Below are positions 1 through 7,710 of a stretch of 64,000 nucleotides of DNA, piece by piece; positions within the stretch are counted from its first letter, which is position 1; each line of letters opens with the position of its first letter. The position numbers and the translations under genes are program-made. The stretch is from Thalassolituus maritimus (GTDB taxonomy: Bacteria > Pseudomonadota > Gammaproteobacteria > Pseudomonadales > Oceanobacteraceae): contig NZ_FTOH01000004.1 in the NCBI RefSeq assembly GCF_900156675.1, forward strand, positions 129,820 through 193,819, written 5' to 3'. The notes beneath the pieces were generated by a model that saw only the letters and a list, made by a program, of their open reading frames with translations, ran no database searches and was not told the origin of the DNA.

Positions 1-781
1 GGAAGTAGATGTCCACGCGTGAAGGATCTTTCGCGCCTACGTCGGTAAATACTTCGTTAAATTCGTTACCCACCACCAACGCCTGACCGTTGCCGATAAA
101 AACGTTGAAGACACTGTCGTCCTGCTCAACGATATTTACTTCTACATATTCAGACAGCTCTTTTAACAGGCGGTCGCGCTGGTCGAGAAGCTCGCTTGGC
201 TCGCGCCCCTGGGCTGAGGCCGAGGCAAACTGAATCTGCTCATTCAGTTCGGCAATGGATTCTGCGATGGTGGTAATCTCGCCAGCAATCACTTCCATCT
301 GGCCGTTGATAATATCGTTCTGCTCGAACAGGCGATCACTGATGGCACTGAAGCGATCAACAAGGCCATTGGCTTCGCTGATCAATACTTCACGAGCAGG
401 CAGAGATGACGGGTCATCGACGGTGGCCTGCAAAGCAGCGAACATATTCTCAAGACCCGGCTGCACACCGGTGCCGCTGTCCGCCAGCAGGCTATTAATT
501 TGCCCTGCATTGACTGCAAGCGCATTAAATTCATTAAATGTCGATGTATCGCGGCGCAGCTGTTCCGTTAAAAACTGGTCGTAAACACGTCGTACTGAGT
601 CAACGTTCACGCCCGAACCCACCCAGATACCGTTTCTGAACTGTGGGTTGTTTTCGCTAAAACTGACCTCCTGCCGCGAGTAGCCTTCAGTGCCCGCGTT
701 GGTGATGTTGTTACCCGTAATCGTCAGCGCAGTTTGCTGGGCGCGAAGACCGGAAATACCAATATCAAGAATATTACCCAT
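1..781 (-). CDS. flgK: Flagellar hook-associated protein 1 FlgK, N-terminal part (truncated by window edge)
   Basis: FlgK is the first hook-filament junction protein, assembled on the distal end of the hook after export by the flagellar type III system. The reading frame starts with ATG at 781 and runs off the left edge, giving about 260 residues. The N-terminus MGNILDIGISGLRAQQTAL, followed by TGNNITNAGTEGYSRQ, is the typical rod/hook-family helix and the FlgK-specific GYSRQ motif. The long helical part after it (LLDQRDRLLKELSEYV) is also FlgK-like. Its start overlaps the flgJ stop by 8 bases, so the two are translationally coupled and share the sigma54 promoter upstream of flgJ. Confidence 0.96.
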   Translation of the reverse strand, partial: MGNILDIGISGLRAQQTALTITGNNITNAGTEGYSRQEVSFSENNPQFRNGIWVGSGVNVDSVRRVYDQFLTEQLRRDTSTFNEFNALAVNAGQINSLLADSGTGVQPGLENMFAALQATVDDPSSLPAREVLISEANGLVDRFSAISDRLFEQNDIINGQMEVIAGEITTIAESIAELNEQIQFASASAQGREPSELLDQRDRLLKELSEYVEVNIVEQDDSVFNVFIGNGQALVVGNEFNEVFTDVGAKDPSRVDIYF

Positions 782-1796
782 CCTGGTTCTCCAGCGTAGT
801 GGCGTTCAGCATTCTATTCAGCGTATTGTTGAGAAGATCGCCGTTGTAAATGCGCTCTACTTTATTGCCGTAGTTGGGGTCAGTAGCATAGCCACCCTGC
901 TGCAACGCATGGCCGTATGTCTCGCCACTGGATTGCTCGTTAATGGCACTCTGGTAGCGTGTTGAGTCACGCAGGAAGTTCGCGTAATCCTGAAGGCCGT
1001 CTTCAAGTGATGCGTACGAGCGGAAGTCTGCCTGCTCGTTAACTTTTACGCCCTGGCGGTATTCGTGCGTTTGAATACTGACGACGTCACCGCTCCAACG
1101 ACTGTCGGCTTTAATACCAAACAGATTGTTTGATGGGCGACCATCTTCACCTTTGATGGTGTATTTACCCCACCCTGTTTCAAGCGCCGCCTGAGCAACA
1201 ATTGCTTTTGGATCAACACCCAGATCAGCACCGACGCGTTCAGCGTAAGGATAAACAGCGGCAACGAACTCTGCCGGAGAGGCAAAGCTTTGCCCCTTGG
1301 TACCGGAGCCAGTGGTGGCTGATTGTTCGTCTTCAGAAGTGGATTCATCGACAGGTACTGGACGCTCAGGAAGCTTATCAAGCTCTTCTTCAACGCGCTT
1401 GATGGTTTGCGAAATACCGGTAAAACGACGGTCGAAAATCTGACTCTGATCGACCTTACCCGTGGCATCTAGGTTCATGCCGTATTGCGACATCAACTGA
1501 CGGTGAATAACCTCGGCAAGGCCCGTGCCCTCGCCTTCCGTGAGGGATACAGCCATCTGATCGTCGTACATATTCTGGTAAAAATCAGCTTCCGGAGAGC
1601 TGAAAAGAGAGTCTTCAGAAAAGACATCTGAGGCGTCACGCATGGACTTCAGCATCATACTGACGAACATAGATTCGAACTGTTTTGCGACCTCTTTCAA
1701 CGCGGCATCCTGGTCGGATTTACCCAGCGCACGGATGCCCTGAAGCCCGTTAATATCAGTAAATACGTTTGCCGCGTTGTGTGAATTCTGAATCAT
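774..1796 (-). CDS. flgJ: Flagellar rod-assembly protein / peptidoglycan hydrolase FlgJ
   Basis: FlgJ caps the growing rod and opens the peptidoglycan for it. The N-terminal rod-capping domain (about residues 25-110) holds LKEVAKQFESMFVSMMLKSMRDA and the DDQMAVSLTEGEGTGLAE segment. A low-complexity linker leads to a C-terminal glucosaminidase/muramidase domain (about 175-330) with QAALETGWGK, NNLFGIKA, FRSYASLEDGLQDYANFL and GGYATDPNYGNKV. A start 9 bases upstream (1805) is possible. I prefer 1796, because AGAGGTG lies six bases before that ATG and because a sigma54 box just upstream leaves only a short leader. flgJ follows a REP/RAYT insertion that separates it from flgI, so it heads its own transcript with flgK. 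Confidence 0.95.
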   Translation of the reverse strand: MIQNSHNAANVFTDINGLQGIRALGKSDQDAALKEVAKQFESMFVSMMLKSMRDASDVFSEDSLFSSPEADFYQNMYDDQMAVSLTEGEGTGLAEVIHRQLMSQYGMNLDATGKVDQSQIFDRRFTGISQTIKRVEEELDKLPERPVPVDESTSEDEQSATTGSGTKGQSFASPAEFVAAVYPYAERVGADLGVDPKAIVAQAALETGWGKYTIKGEDGRPSNNLFGIKADSRWSGDVVSIQTHEYRQGVKVNEQADFRSYASLEDGLQDYANFLRDSTRYQSAINEQSSGETYGHALQQGGYATDPNYGNKVERIYNGDLLNNTLNRMLNATTLENQDG

Positions 1797-1820
1797 GCAA
1801 TGCACCTCTACAGAGGAAAT

Positions 1821-1836
1821 TGCAAAAGGTGGGCCA
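1821..1836 (-). promoter_or_regulatory. sigma54 (-24/-12) promoter for flgJK
   Basis: On the minus strand the bases read TGGCCCACCTTTTGCA. This keeps the invariant GG-N10-GC spacing and matches the TGGCAC-N5-TTGCA consensus well. The predicted transcript start is about 1811, giving a leader of about 15 bases that contains the AGAGGTG ribosome-binding site of flgJ. RpoN control of middle flagellar genes is known in Pseudomonas and Vibrio. Confidence 0.7.
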
Positions 1837-1856
1837 AGGTTGGGGGAGTCGCTTCA

Positions 1857-2418
1857 TCTAACCCTATGGGAGCGAATCATCTTACCTGGCCCTGTGAGAA
1901 GTTCTCCTAACCCCGTGGGAGCGAACCAACTTACCTTACCCTGTGGGAAGCTCCCTTAACCCTGTGGGAGCGAACCAACTTATCTTGCCCTGTGAGAAGT
2001 TCTCCTAACCCTGTGGGAGCGAATCAGCCGGAGGCTATTCGCGATAAACCCCATCGCTATTAGCCAGGCAAGCTGGCTGAATAGCTCCCACAAAGAGAAA
2101 ATCATCAAACAACGAAAGTGATAGCGAACCAACTTACCTTGCCCTGTGAGAAGTTCTCCTTGCCCTGTGAGAAGTTCTCCTAACCCTGTGGGAGCGAATC
2201 AGCCGGAGGCTATTCGCGATACCCCCATCGCTATTAGCCAGGCAAGCTGGCTGAATAGCTCCCACAAAGAGAAAATCATCAAACAACGAAAGTGATAGCG
2301 AACCAATTTACCCTGTGGGAAGCTCCCCTAACCCTGTGGGAGCGAACCAACTTACCTTGCCCTGTGAGAAGTTCTCCTAACCCTGTGGGAGCGAATCAGC
2401 CGGAGGCTATTCGCGATT
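1857..2418. repeat. REP-type palindromes and derived tandem motifs (left of RAYT gene)
   Basis: This gene-free block contains two full REP-pair units of about 80 bp (2012-2092 and 2187-2266) and a half unit (2386-2418). Each full unit begins TGTGGGAGC and ends GCTCCCACA. Inside are two imperfect hairpins, one built on GAATCAGCC/GGCTATTC and one on GCCAGGCAAGCTGGC flanked by CTATT/AATAG. Between units the motif TGTGGGAGCGAA recurs many times with variable spacers. The 1984-2132 stretch is repeated almost exactly at 2159-2306 (period 175). The sequence resembles Pseudomonas REP elements, which start GTGGGAGC. It contains no gene. Confidence 0.85.
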
Positions 2419-2483
2419 AGGAGTTTGCTTGAGCACCACCAGTCAGTTAACCTCAAATATCGCTAATCAAGGATGATTACGTC

Positions 2484-2924
2484 ATGCATGGATACAGCCA
2501 GTTAAGGCTTGGCAGGCAATCTATAGATAACCAGGTATATCTTCTTACCTTCACTACCCACATGCGCGTAAAGCACTTCCAGAAATGGGAGAATGCCAAG
2601 TGCCTGAGCCAATGTATAGAGTCCGAAACGATACTCAAGCAAAGCAAGGCTCTATGCTGGGTAGTCATGCCTGACCATGTTCATATTCTGATGCAACTTG
2701 GCAATTCAGACACTATCTCTAACTATATTCGAAGGCTAAAAGCAGGGGCAAAAAGGCAGCTGCTAATCAATGATAAGCTTTGGGCAAAAGGGTTTCATGA
2801 CAGAGCGATAAGGAAAGAATCAGAATTACTTCCTGCTGCGAGATATATTGTTGCCAATCCTCTTAGAGCTGGGTTAGTCAAAAGTGTAAAAGATTATCCA
2901 TTCTGGAATAGTGTCTGGGTTTGA
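2484..2924 (+). CDS. REP-associated tyrosine transposase (RAYT, Y1/HUH family)
   Basis: This 146-residue protein is a single-domain HUH Y1 transposase of the TnpA_REP (RAYT) group, which acts on single-stranded REP palindromes. The HUH pair is H65-V-H67 inside VVMPDHVHILM. The candidate catalytic tyrosine is Y121 in AARYIVANPLRAGLV, a signature stretch of the family. The phrase LWAKGFHDRAIR before it is also typical. The gene lies between inverted half-REP copies (2386-2418 and 2929-2961) and inside larger REP arrays, on the strand opposite the flagellar genes it interrupts. Length and motifs look intact, so it may be active. It is shorter than many RAYTs, which often have C-terminal extensions. 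Confidence 0.9.
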   Translation: MHGYSQLRLGRQSIDNQVYLLTFTTHMRVKHFQKWENAKCLSQCIESETILKQSKALCWVVMPDHVHILMQLGNSDTISNYIRRLKAGAKRQLLINDKLWAKGFHDRAIRKESELLPAARYIVANPLRAGLVKSVKDYPFWNSVWV

Positions 2925-2928
2925 GCAG

Positions 2929-3290
2929 TATCGCGAATAGCCTTCGGCTGATTCGCTCCCACAGGGGGTAAAAAAGCTGATTCGCTCCCACAAGGTTAGA
3001 TGAAGCGACTCACTTTCACGACACGGTGGTCATTTTCCATGTAGGAGCTATTCAACCAGCTTGCCTGACTAATAGCGATGGGGTTTATCGCGAATAGCCT
3101 TCGGCTGATTCGCTCCCACAGGGGATAAAAAAGCTGATTCGCTCCCACAGGGGGTAAAAAATCTGATTTGCTCCCACATGATAAAAAGCTGATTCTCTCC
3201 CACAGGGGGTAAAAAAGCTGATTCGCTCCCACGGGTAAGAAGAGTTGGTTTGCTCCGGCAAGATTAGATGAAGCGCCTCCTCCTACAAAA
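2929..3290. repeat. REP-type palindromes and ~29-bp tandem array (right of RAYT gene)
   Basis: A half REP in inverted orientation (2929-2961) directly follows the RAYT stop codon. A full unit occupies about 3040-3119 (slightly diverged start, TGTAGGAGC). From about 2945-2995 and 3105-3240 a unit of about 29 bp, built on CTGATTCGCTCCCACAGG plus an A-rich spacer, is repeated with small changes. These units copy the terminal arm of the REP. An apparent 102-residue reading frame over 2996-3304 is only a translation of the repeats. Confidence 0.85.
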
Positions 3291-3300
3291 CCCAGCAACT

Positions 3301-3591
3301 TCACATCAAATACTTTTTGACGTTCTTCTGGCCTTGCTGTTGTGTGCCCACTTGCTTCTGCTCAGCTTTTAATTGCTCAAGCAATTCCTGCTCTTCTTTC
3401 AACAGATCTTCAAGAAACACTTGCTGTTCGTTGGTCAGGTCGATAAGGTCACTGACTTGAGAAAACCACTCACGCATCAGTTCGTTTCGTTTCTGGATGC
3501 GTTCTTCGACGCCTTCTTTTACCCCCTGACGTATCAGTGAGCGAAGTTCGAGCGAGAGGTTTTTTACCTGGCTAAATAGGTCGTTATTCAT
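3301..3591 (-). CDS. Small coiled-coil protein, FliT/FlgN-like (putative flagellar chaperone)
   Basis: A 96-residue charged, helical protein whose start overlaps the flgI stop by 4 bases (ATGA), so it belongs to the flgI transcript. It has no signal peptide or membrane segment. The pattern is a first helix (about 5-30), a central helix with [11 protein letters not shown], and a Glu/Gln-rich C-terminal helix ([12 protein letters not shown]), ending near a Tyr. This is like small export chaperones of the FliT/FlgN type, but I see no decisive motif. Position between flgI and flgJ points to a flagellar role. An alternative is an unrelated structural helix protein. Confidence 0.6.
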   Translation of the reverse strand: MNNDLFSQVKNLSLELRSLIRQGVKEGVEERIQKRNELMREWFSQVSDLIDLTNEQQVFLEDLLKEEQELLEQLKAEQKQVGTQQQGQKNVKKYLM

Positions 3592-4688
3592 ATGACGATT
3601 AATTCTGCTTTGAGGGCACCGGCTTGTTTCATGGCTTCGAGTATTGCCATGAGGTCTCCGGGGGCGGCGCCAATTTCATTTACGGCTTTGACGATGTCGT
3701 CGAGCGTGACGCCAGGGCCGAACTTAAACATGCGGCTATCGCCGCCATCATCGATGTTGATGTTAGTTTGCGGAACCACGACGGTCTCACCTTCGGCCAG
3801 CGCGTTGGGTTGTGCCACTTCGAAGTCTTCGGTGATGGTAACGGTTAGACTACCGTGCGTCACGGCCACCGGTTCTATCTGTACTTTTTGCCCCATCACT
3901 ATGGTGCCGGTACGGGAATTAATAATAATTTTCGCGCGCTCGGTGCCGGTTTCTATTTCAAGATTTTCGATCACCGACAGGTATGCAACGCGCTGACTTG
4001 TGTCTCGCGGAGCACTGACCCGGATACTGGTAGCGTCGAGTGCTTCGGCGGTGCCGGGCCCCAGTAGTTCGTTGATTTTCTCGGTCATTGAGCGTGCTGT
4101 AGTGAAGTCAGGCTGATCGAGGTTGAAGATCAGGCTGTCGCCACGACCGAAGCTGCTCGGTACGGCTTGTTCTACCGTTGCGCCGTTGGGGATACGGCCA
4201 ACACTGGGGACGTTGACGGTAATACTTGAGCCGTCGTTGCCTTCGGCACCAAAGCCACCGACGACGAGGTTACCCTGAGCAACCGCGTAGATGCCGCCAT
4301 CAGCGCCTTTTAATGGGGTAAATAACAGTGAGCCGCCGCGCAGGCTTTTGGCATTGCCCAGTGACGATACGGTAACGTCGACCCGCTGGCCGGGTTTGGA
4401 GAACGGCGGCAGTTCAGCGGTAACGGATACCGCGGCGACGTTTTTCAGTTTCGGGTCGGTGCCTTGCGGTAAGGTGATCCCGAATTCGTTCATCATGTTG
4501 CGGAAGGTCTGTGTAGTAAACGGGGCTTTATCGCCCGTCCCGTCGAGACCAACCACCAGCCCGTAACCGATCAGTTGGTTTGAACGCACGCCTGATATGC
4601 TGGTGATGTCTTTGATTCGCTCCGCGTGGGCCAGAGCTGGAATCGTGCTGACCAGCATTATGACGAGTAATTGACGCCAGTTTTTCAT
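3588..4688 (-). CDS. flgI: Flagellar P-ring protein FlgI
   Basis: FlgI forms the periplasmic P-ring around the rod in the peptidoglycan layer. The 366-residue protein has a cleavable signal peptide ending ALAHA (about residues 1-22). It continues with [31 protein letters not shown], the family's strongest signature, and later holds [20 protein letters not shown] and [20 protein letters not shown]-like segments. The C-terminus has [32 protein letters not shown], also typical. Length is normal. A sigma54 box about 60 bases upstream suggests it starts a transcript after a REP remnant that separates it from flgH. Confidence 0.97.
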   Translation of the reverse strand: MKNWRQLLVIMLVSTIPALAHAERIKDITSISGVRSNQLIGYGLVVGLDGTGDKAPFTTQTFRNMMNEFGITLPQGTDPKLKNVAAVSVTAELPPFSKPGQRVDVTVSSLGNAKSLRGGSLLFTPLKGADGGIYAVAQGNLVVGGFGAEGNDGSSITVNVPSVGRIPNGATVEQAVPSSFGRGDSLIFNLDQPDFTTARSMTEKINELLGPGTAEALDATSIRVSAPRDTSQRVAYLSVIENLEIETGTERAKIIINSRTGTIVMGQKVQIEPVAVTHGSLTVTITEDFEVAQPNALAEGETVVVPQTNINIDDGGDSRMFKFGPGVTLDDIVKAVNEIGAAPGDLMAILEAMKQAGALKAELIVI

Positions 4689-4744
4689 CGTTTCATCCGC
4701 ATTACGTGTCTGATTGCAGGGTTTGGGTCGTATTTGAGGAATAA

Positions 4745-4760
4745 TGCGAAGGGTGTGCCA
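4745..4760 (-). promoter_or_regulatory. sigma54 (-24/-12) promoter for flgI
   Basis: The minus strand reads TGGCACACCCTTCGCA, with GG and GC ten bases apart and a good match to the RpoN consensus. The expected transcript start is near 4735, leaving a leader of about 47 bases before the flgI ATG at 4688. It lies right beside the REP remnant at 4763-4805. Confidence 0.65.
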
Positions 4761-4762
4761 AT

Positions 4763-4805
4763 TGGTGATCGCGCATAGCCAGACTAGCTGGCTGAAGCGC
4801 TCCTA
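4763..4805. repeat. Diverged REP remnant between flgH and flgI
   Basis: The bases TGATCGCGCATAGCC, then AGCTGGCTGAAGCGCTCCTAC, correspond to a degraded and shortened version of the REP units at 2012 and 7239. The loss of the central part makes it the oldest-looking of the copies here. Confidence 0.6.
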
Positions 4806-4817
4806 CAAAATATTGAA

Positions 4818-5513
4818 TCAAAACGGCCAGAGCGGTGACATAAAGATGCGGTCAGCCCAACCTTGCTTGGTGCTGTTGTTGAGGTTGCCTCGGCCACCGA
4901 ATGAGATGCGTGCATCTGCGACTTTGCTTGAGGCTATGGTGTTTTCTGGTGTGATGTCTTGTGGACGCACCAGCCCCATAATGCGGATATATTCGTCGCC
5001 TTCGCTCAGGGTCAGCCATTTCTCACCGCGTATCTGTAGCACGCCATTGGGCAGTATATCTGAGACCGTCACACTGATCTGACCTGTCAGGCTGTTTGAG
5101 CGGTCAGCCTCACCTTTGCCCGAGAACTGGCGGTCGTTGGTGGTTTCTGAATCCATGGTCAGGTTTTTCCAGCCTGGTACTGTTCCCATTAATGATGGTA
5201 CTGCCATGTTGTTGTTCGATGATTTATCAGCCACGGTTTCTGCGGATTTCGACGATTGGTATTCTTCGTCGAATATCACGGTAATGATGTCGCCGATCCG
5301 GTTAGCTTGCTGGTCGGTGTATAGCCCTACACTGTATCTGGGTTGAAACAGTGAACCGTCATTGGTCGGCGGTGCTTCAAGGCTTTGTGCCGATACCGGC
5401 GCGTAGGCCGGATCATCCGGGAACACGTCGCGCTCTTGTTGAATGCTGCTGCATGCGCTCAGCAAAGCGGTGCTTGTAAGTGCGATTAATGCGTTAACTA
5501 ACAGGCGTTTCAT
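4818..5513 (-). CDS. flgH: Flagellar L-ring lipoprotein FlgH
   Basis: FlgH forms the L-ring bushing in the outer membrane. The 231-residue precursor has a lipoprotein signal with lipobox LLSAC (about residues 17-21). The body carries family segments such as FQPRYSVGLYTDQQANRIGDIITVIF, GEADRSNSLTGQISVTV, LPNGVLQIRGEKWLTLSEGDEYIRI and GLVRPQDITPENTIASSKVADARI. It ends with a WADRIFMSPLWPF-type terminus seen in FlgH. It lies 12 bases after flgG in the flgFGH run. Confidence 0.97.
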   Translation of the reverse strand: MKRLLVNALIALTSTALLSACSSIQQERDVFPDDPAYAPVSAQSLEAPPTNDGSLFQPRYSVGLYTDQQANRIGDIITVIFDEEYQSSKSAETVADKSSNNNMAVPSLMGTVPGWKNLTMDSETTNDRQFSGKGEADRSNSLTGQISVTVSDILPNGVLQIRGEKWLTLSEGDEYIRIMGLVRPQDITPENTIASSKVADARISFGGRGNLNNSTKQGWADRIFMSPLWPF

Positions 5514-5525
5514 ATCACACCTCCA

Positions 5526-6311
5526 TCAGGTGTTCTGTGTCAGGAACTGCAGCATCTGATCGGCTGCTGACACGACTTTTGAGTTCATTTCGTAGGCGCG
5601 CTGAACGGTGATCATTTTCACCAGCTCTTCAACCACTTCGACGTTGGAGTTTTCGAGTGCGCCCTGCACTACCCGACCAAAACCATCTTCACCCGGAACT
5701 CCACCTTGAGGAGCACCACTGGCTGCGGTTTCCAGAAAGAGGTTTCCACCGGCTGCCTGAAGGCCTGCTGGGTTAATAAAGTCGACCGTCTCAATCTGGC
5801 CTAGCTGCTGCGGATTCGGGTCACCGAACATGGTCGCCTGGACAATACCGTCTTCACTGATGGTGAGGTTGTTGGTCTGCTCAGGGATAACAATCTGTGG
5901 CTCTAACGGGTAGCCGTTGACGTTCACTACGGTGCCTTCGTTATTGATGTGGAAGGTACCGTCACGCGTATAGCCGATGTTGCCGTCAGGCATCTGAATC
6001 TGGAAAAAACCGCGACCATTAACCGCGATATCCAGCGGCTGATCCGTGATTTCGAGCGAGCCTGTTGTGAATACTTTCTGTGTACCTGCGGTACGTACAC
6101 CGGTACCGAGTTGCAGGCCGGATGGCAGGCGACTGTCGGCTGAGCTGTTGGCACCCGGCTGACGCTGAATCTGGTAGATCAGGTCTTCGAATACCGGACG
6201 GTCTTTTTTGAAGCCGGTGGTCGCTACGTTAGCGAGGTTGTTTGATACGGTGGTCAGCGCGAGGTCTTGTGCTTCGAGCCCGGTCTTACTGACCCAGAGT
6301 GCGTTCATCAT
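5526..6311 (-). CDS. flgG: Flagellar distal rod protein FlgG
   Basis: FlgG builds the distal rod. The 261-residue protein begins MMNALWVSKTGLEAQD and contains VSNNLANVATTGFKKDRPVFEDL, the standard rod-protein N-terminal helix and loop. It ends with GALENSNVEVVEELVKMITVQRAYEMNSKVVSAADQMLQ, the matching C-terminal helix. The central beta domain has the ITDQPLDIAVNGRGFFQI motif. Length is normal. It sits 12 bases after flgF and 12 before flgH, so it is part of one transcript. Confidence 0.97.
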   Translation of the reverse strand: MMNALWVSKTGLEAQDLALTTVSNNLANVATTGFKKDRPVFEDLIYQIQRQPGANSSADSRLPSGLQLGTGVRTAGTQKVFTTGSLEITDQPLDIAVNGRGFFQIQMPDGNIGYTRDGTFHINNEGTVVNVNGYPLEPQIVIPEQTNNLTISEDGIVQATMFGDPNPQQLGQIETVDFINPAGLQAAGGNLFLETAASGAPQGGVPGEDGFGRVVQGALENSNVEVVEELVKMITVQRAYEMNSKVVSAADQMLQFLTQNT

Positions 6312-6323
6312 AGTGCTGACTCC

Positions 6324-7070
6324 TTATTGATTCGACATGATCTGTGTCGTGGCGGCTGCCAGCTCGTCGACACGTTTCATCATTTTCACCTGCATTTCAT
6401 ACTGACGGTTCAGCTGAATCAGGCTGGTAAGTTCGGTGACGGCATTGACGTTACTGCTTTCAGTAAAGCCACCAACAACGCTGACATTAAGGTCTGGCTG
6501 AGCCGGTGGGGTGCCCTCTTCACGAAAGCGGAATAAACCGTCTTCGCCTTTTTCTAATGTTTCAGGGTCTGGATTAACGAGCTTGAGCTGCACCGGTTCG
6601 GCAACGCCCGCTGGTACTTCACCGAAAGGCTGGATGGTGATAATGCCGGCTTTTGAGATATCGATTTTTTCAAATTCGGGTAATACCACAGGGCCGCCGT
6701 CACCAATGAGCTGACGACCACTGCCATTCACCAGTCGGCCCAGAGGATCAACACTGAGGTCTCCGGCGCGGGTATAGGCTTCCTGGCCATCAGGGCCAAC
6801 GACCGCAAACCAGCCTTTCCCTTCAATCGCGAGGTCCATGTTGCGACCTGTCTCGACCAGTGAGCCCATGCTCATATCGCTGGCGGGACGTTCGGTCATG
6901 GCGTAAGCACGCGATGGGAAGTGTTCGCCGAACACGCCTTGCGCCCGGCTTTGGGTGTAATCAGAGCGGAAACCTGTGGTCGCAACATTGGCCAGGTTGT
7001 TGGCGTGTGCGGTTTGCCCGTAGGTGTTCTGTTTGGCCCCGGACATGGCGATGTAGAGTGCGCGGTCCAT
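6324..7070 (-). CDS. flgF: Flagellar proximal rod protein FlgF
   Basis: FlgF is a proximal rod subunit. The 248-residue protein starts MDRALYIAMSGAKQNTYGQ, continues HANNLANVATTGFRSDY, and ends TSLIQLNRQYEMQVKMMKRVDELAAATTQIM; both ends pair as the D0 coiled helices. The centre has NMDLAIEGKGWFAV and AYTRAGDLSVDPLGRLVN, which separate FlgF from FlgG. An AAAGG ribosome-binding site lies 8 bases before the ATG. It is the first gene after the REP array that separates it from flgE, with a sigma54 box just upstream. Confidence 0.96.
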   Translation of the reverse strand: MDRALYIAMSGAKQNTYGQTAHANNLANVATTGFRSDYTQSRAQGVFGEHFPSRAYAMTERPASDMSMGSLVETGRNMDLAIEGKGWFAVVGPDGQEAYTRAGDLSVDPLGRLVNGSGRQLIGDGGPVVLPEFEKIDISKAGIITIQPFGEVPAGVAEPVQLKLVNPDPETLEKGEDGLFRFREEGTPPAQPDLNVSVVGGFTESSNVNAVTELTSLIQLNRQYEMQVKMMKRVDELAAATTQIMSNQ

Positions 7071-7107
7071 AGTGGTTGCCTTTCAATAGTTCAGTTGTGA
7101 GAAGTAT

Positions 7108-7123
7108 TGCGAAGGCTGTGCCA
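7108..7123 (-). promoter_or_regulatory. sigma54 (-24/-12) promoter for flgFGH
   Basis: The minus strand reads TGGCACAGCCTTCGCA with GG-N10-GC spacing. The predicted transcript start is near 7098, 28 bases before the flgF ATG. The box is nearly the same sequence as the flgI promoter at 4745 (both TGGCACA plus TCGCA), which suggests the same control. Confidence 0.65.
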
Positions 7124-7238
7124 ACTCTGATTTATTATTTAAAATCAACTAGTTAGATAAAACCCGGGCGGATTTTGAGTGTCGATATGCCGGTGGTTGG
7201 GTGTGGAAACGGCAAGCGGTTGCCAGGGTGGCAAAACC

Positions 7239-7698
7239 GTGGGAGCTATTCAGCCAGCTTGCCTGGCTAATAGCGATTGGGTTTATCGCGAATAGCCTCC
7301 GGCTGATTCGCTCCCACAGTGTTACTGCTGATCTGCTTCCACAGTGTTATGGCTGATCTGCTTCCACAGTGTTACTGCTGATCTGATCCCACAGTATTAC
7401 TGCTGATCTGATCCCACAGTATTACTGCTGATCTGATCCCGCAGTATTACTGCTGACCTGATCCCACAGTGTTACTGCTAATCTGCTTCCACAGTGTTAT
7501 GGCTGATTTGATCCCACAGTGTTATGGCTGATCTGATCCCACAGTGTTACTGCTAATCTGCTTCCACAGTGTTATGGCTGATTCGCTCCCACAGAGTAAA
7601 AAGCTGATTCGCTCTTTGTGGGAGCTATTCAGCCAGCTTGCCTGGCTAATAGCGATTGGGTTTATCGCGAATAGCCTCCGGCTGATTCGCTCCCACAT
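7239..7698. repeat. Two full REP units framing an 11-copy 25-bp tandem array
   Basis: Full REP-pair units lie at about 7239-7319 and 7617-7698, in the same orientation and nearly identical. Between them, 7320-7594 is made of eleven head-to-tail 25-bp units, for example TGTTATGGCTGATCTG followed by CTTCCACAG. The last unit (ending at 7594) reads CTGATTCGCTCCCACAG, which is the REP end itself. The array therefore looks like an expansion of the REP terminal arm. It fills the flgE-flgF gap, and no gene is present. Confidence 0.9.
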
Positions 7699-7710
7699 GA
7701 CTAACCCTCA

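Noticed and set aside
2996-3304. 102-residue reading frame with repeated GANQLFYPLWERIS phrase
   Set aside because: It is only a translation of the REP-derived tandem repeats; the phrase repeats with the DNA unit and there is no ribosome-binding site.
7320-7594. CRISPR-like array of regular repeats
   Set aside because: The repeats are head to tail with no unique spacers and no cas genes are near.
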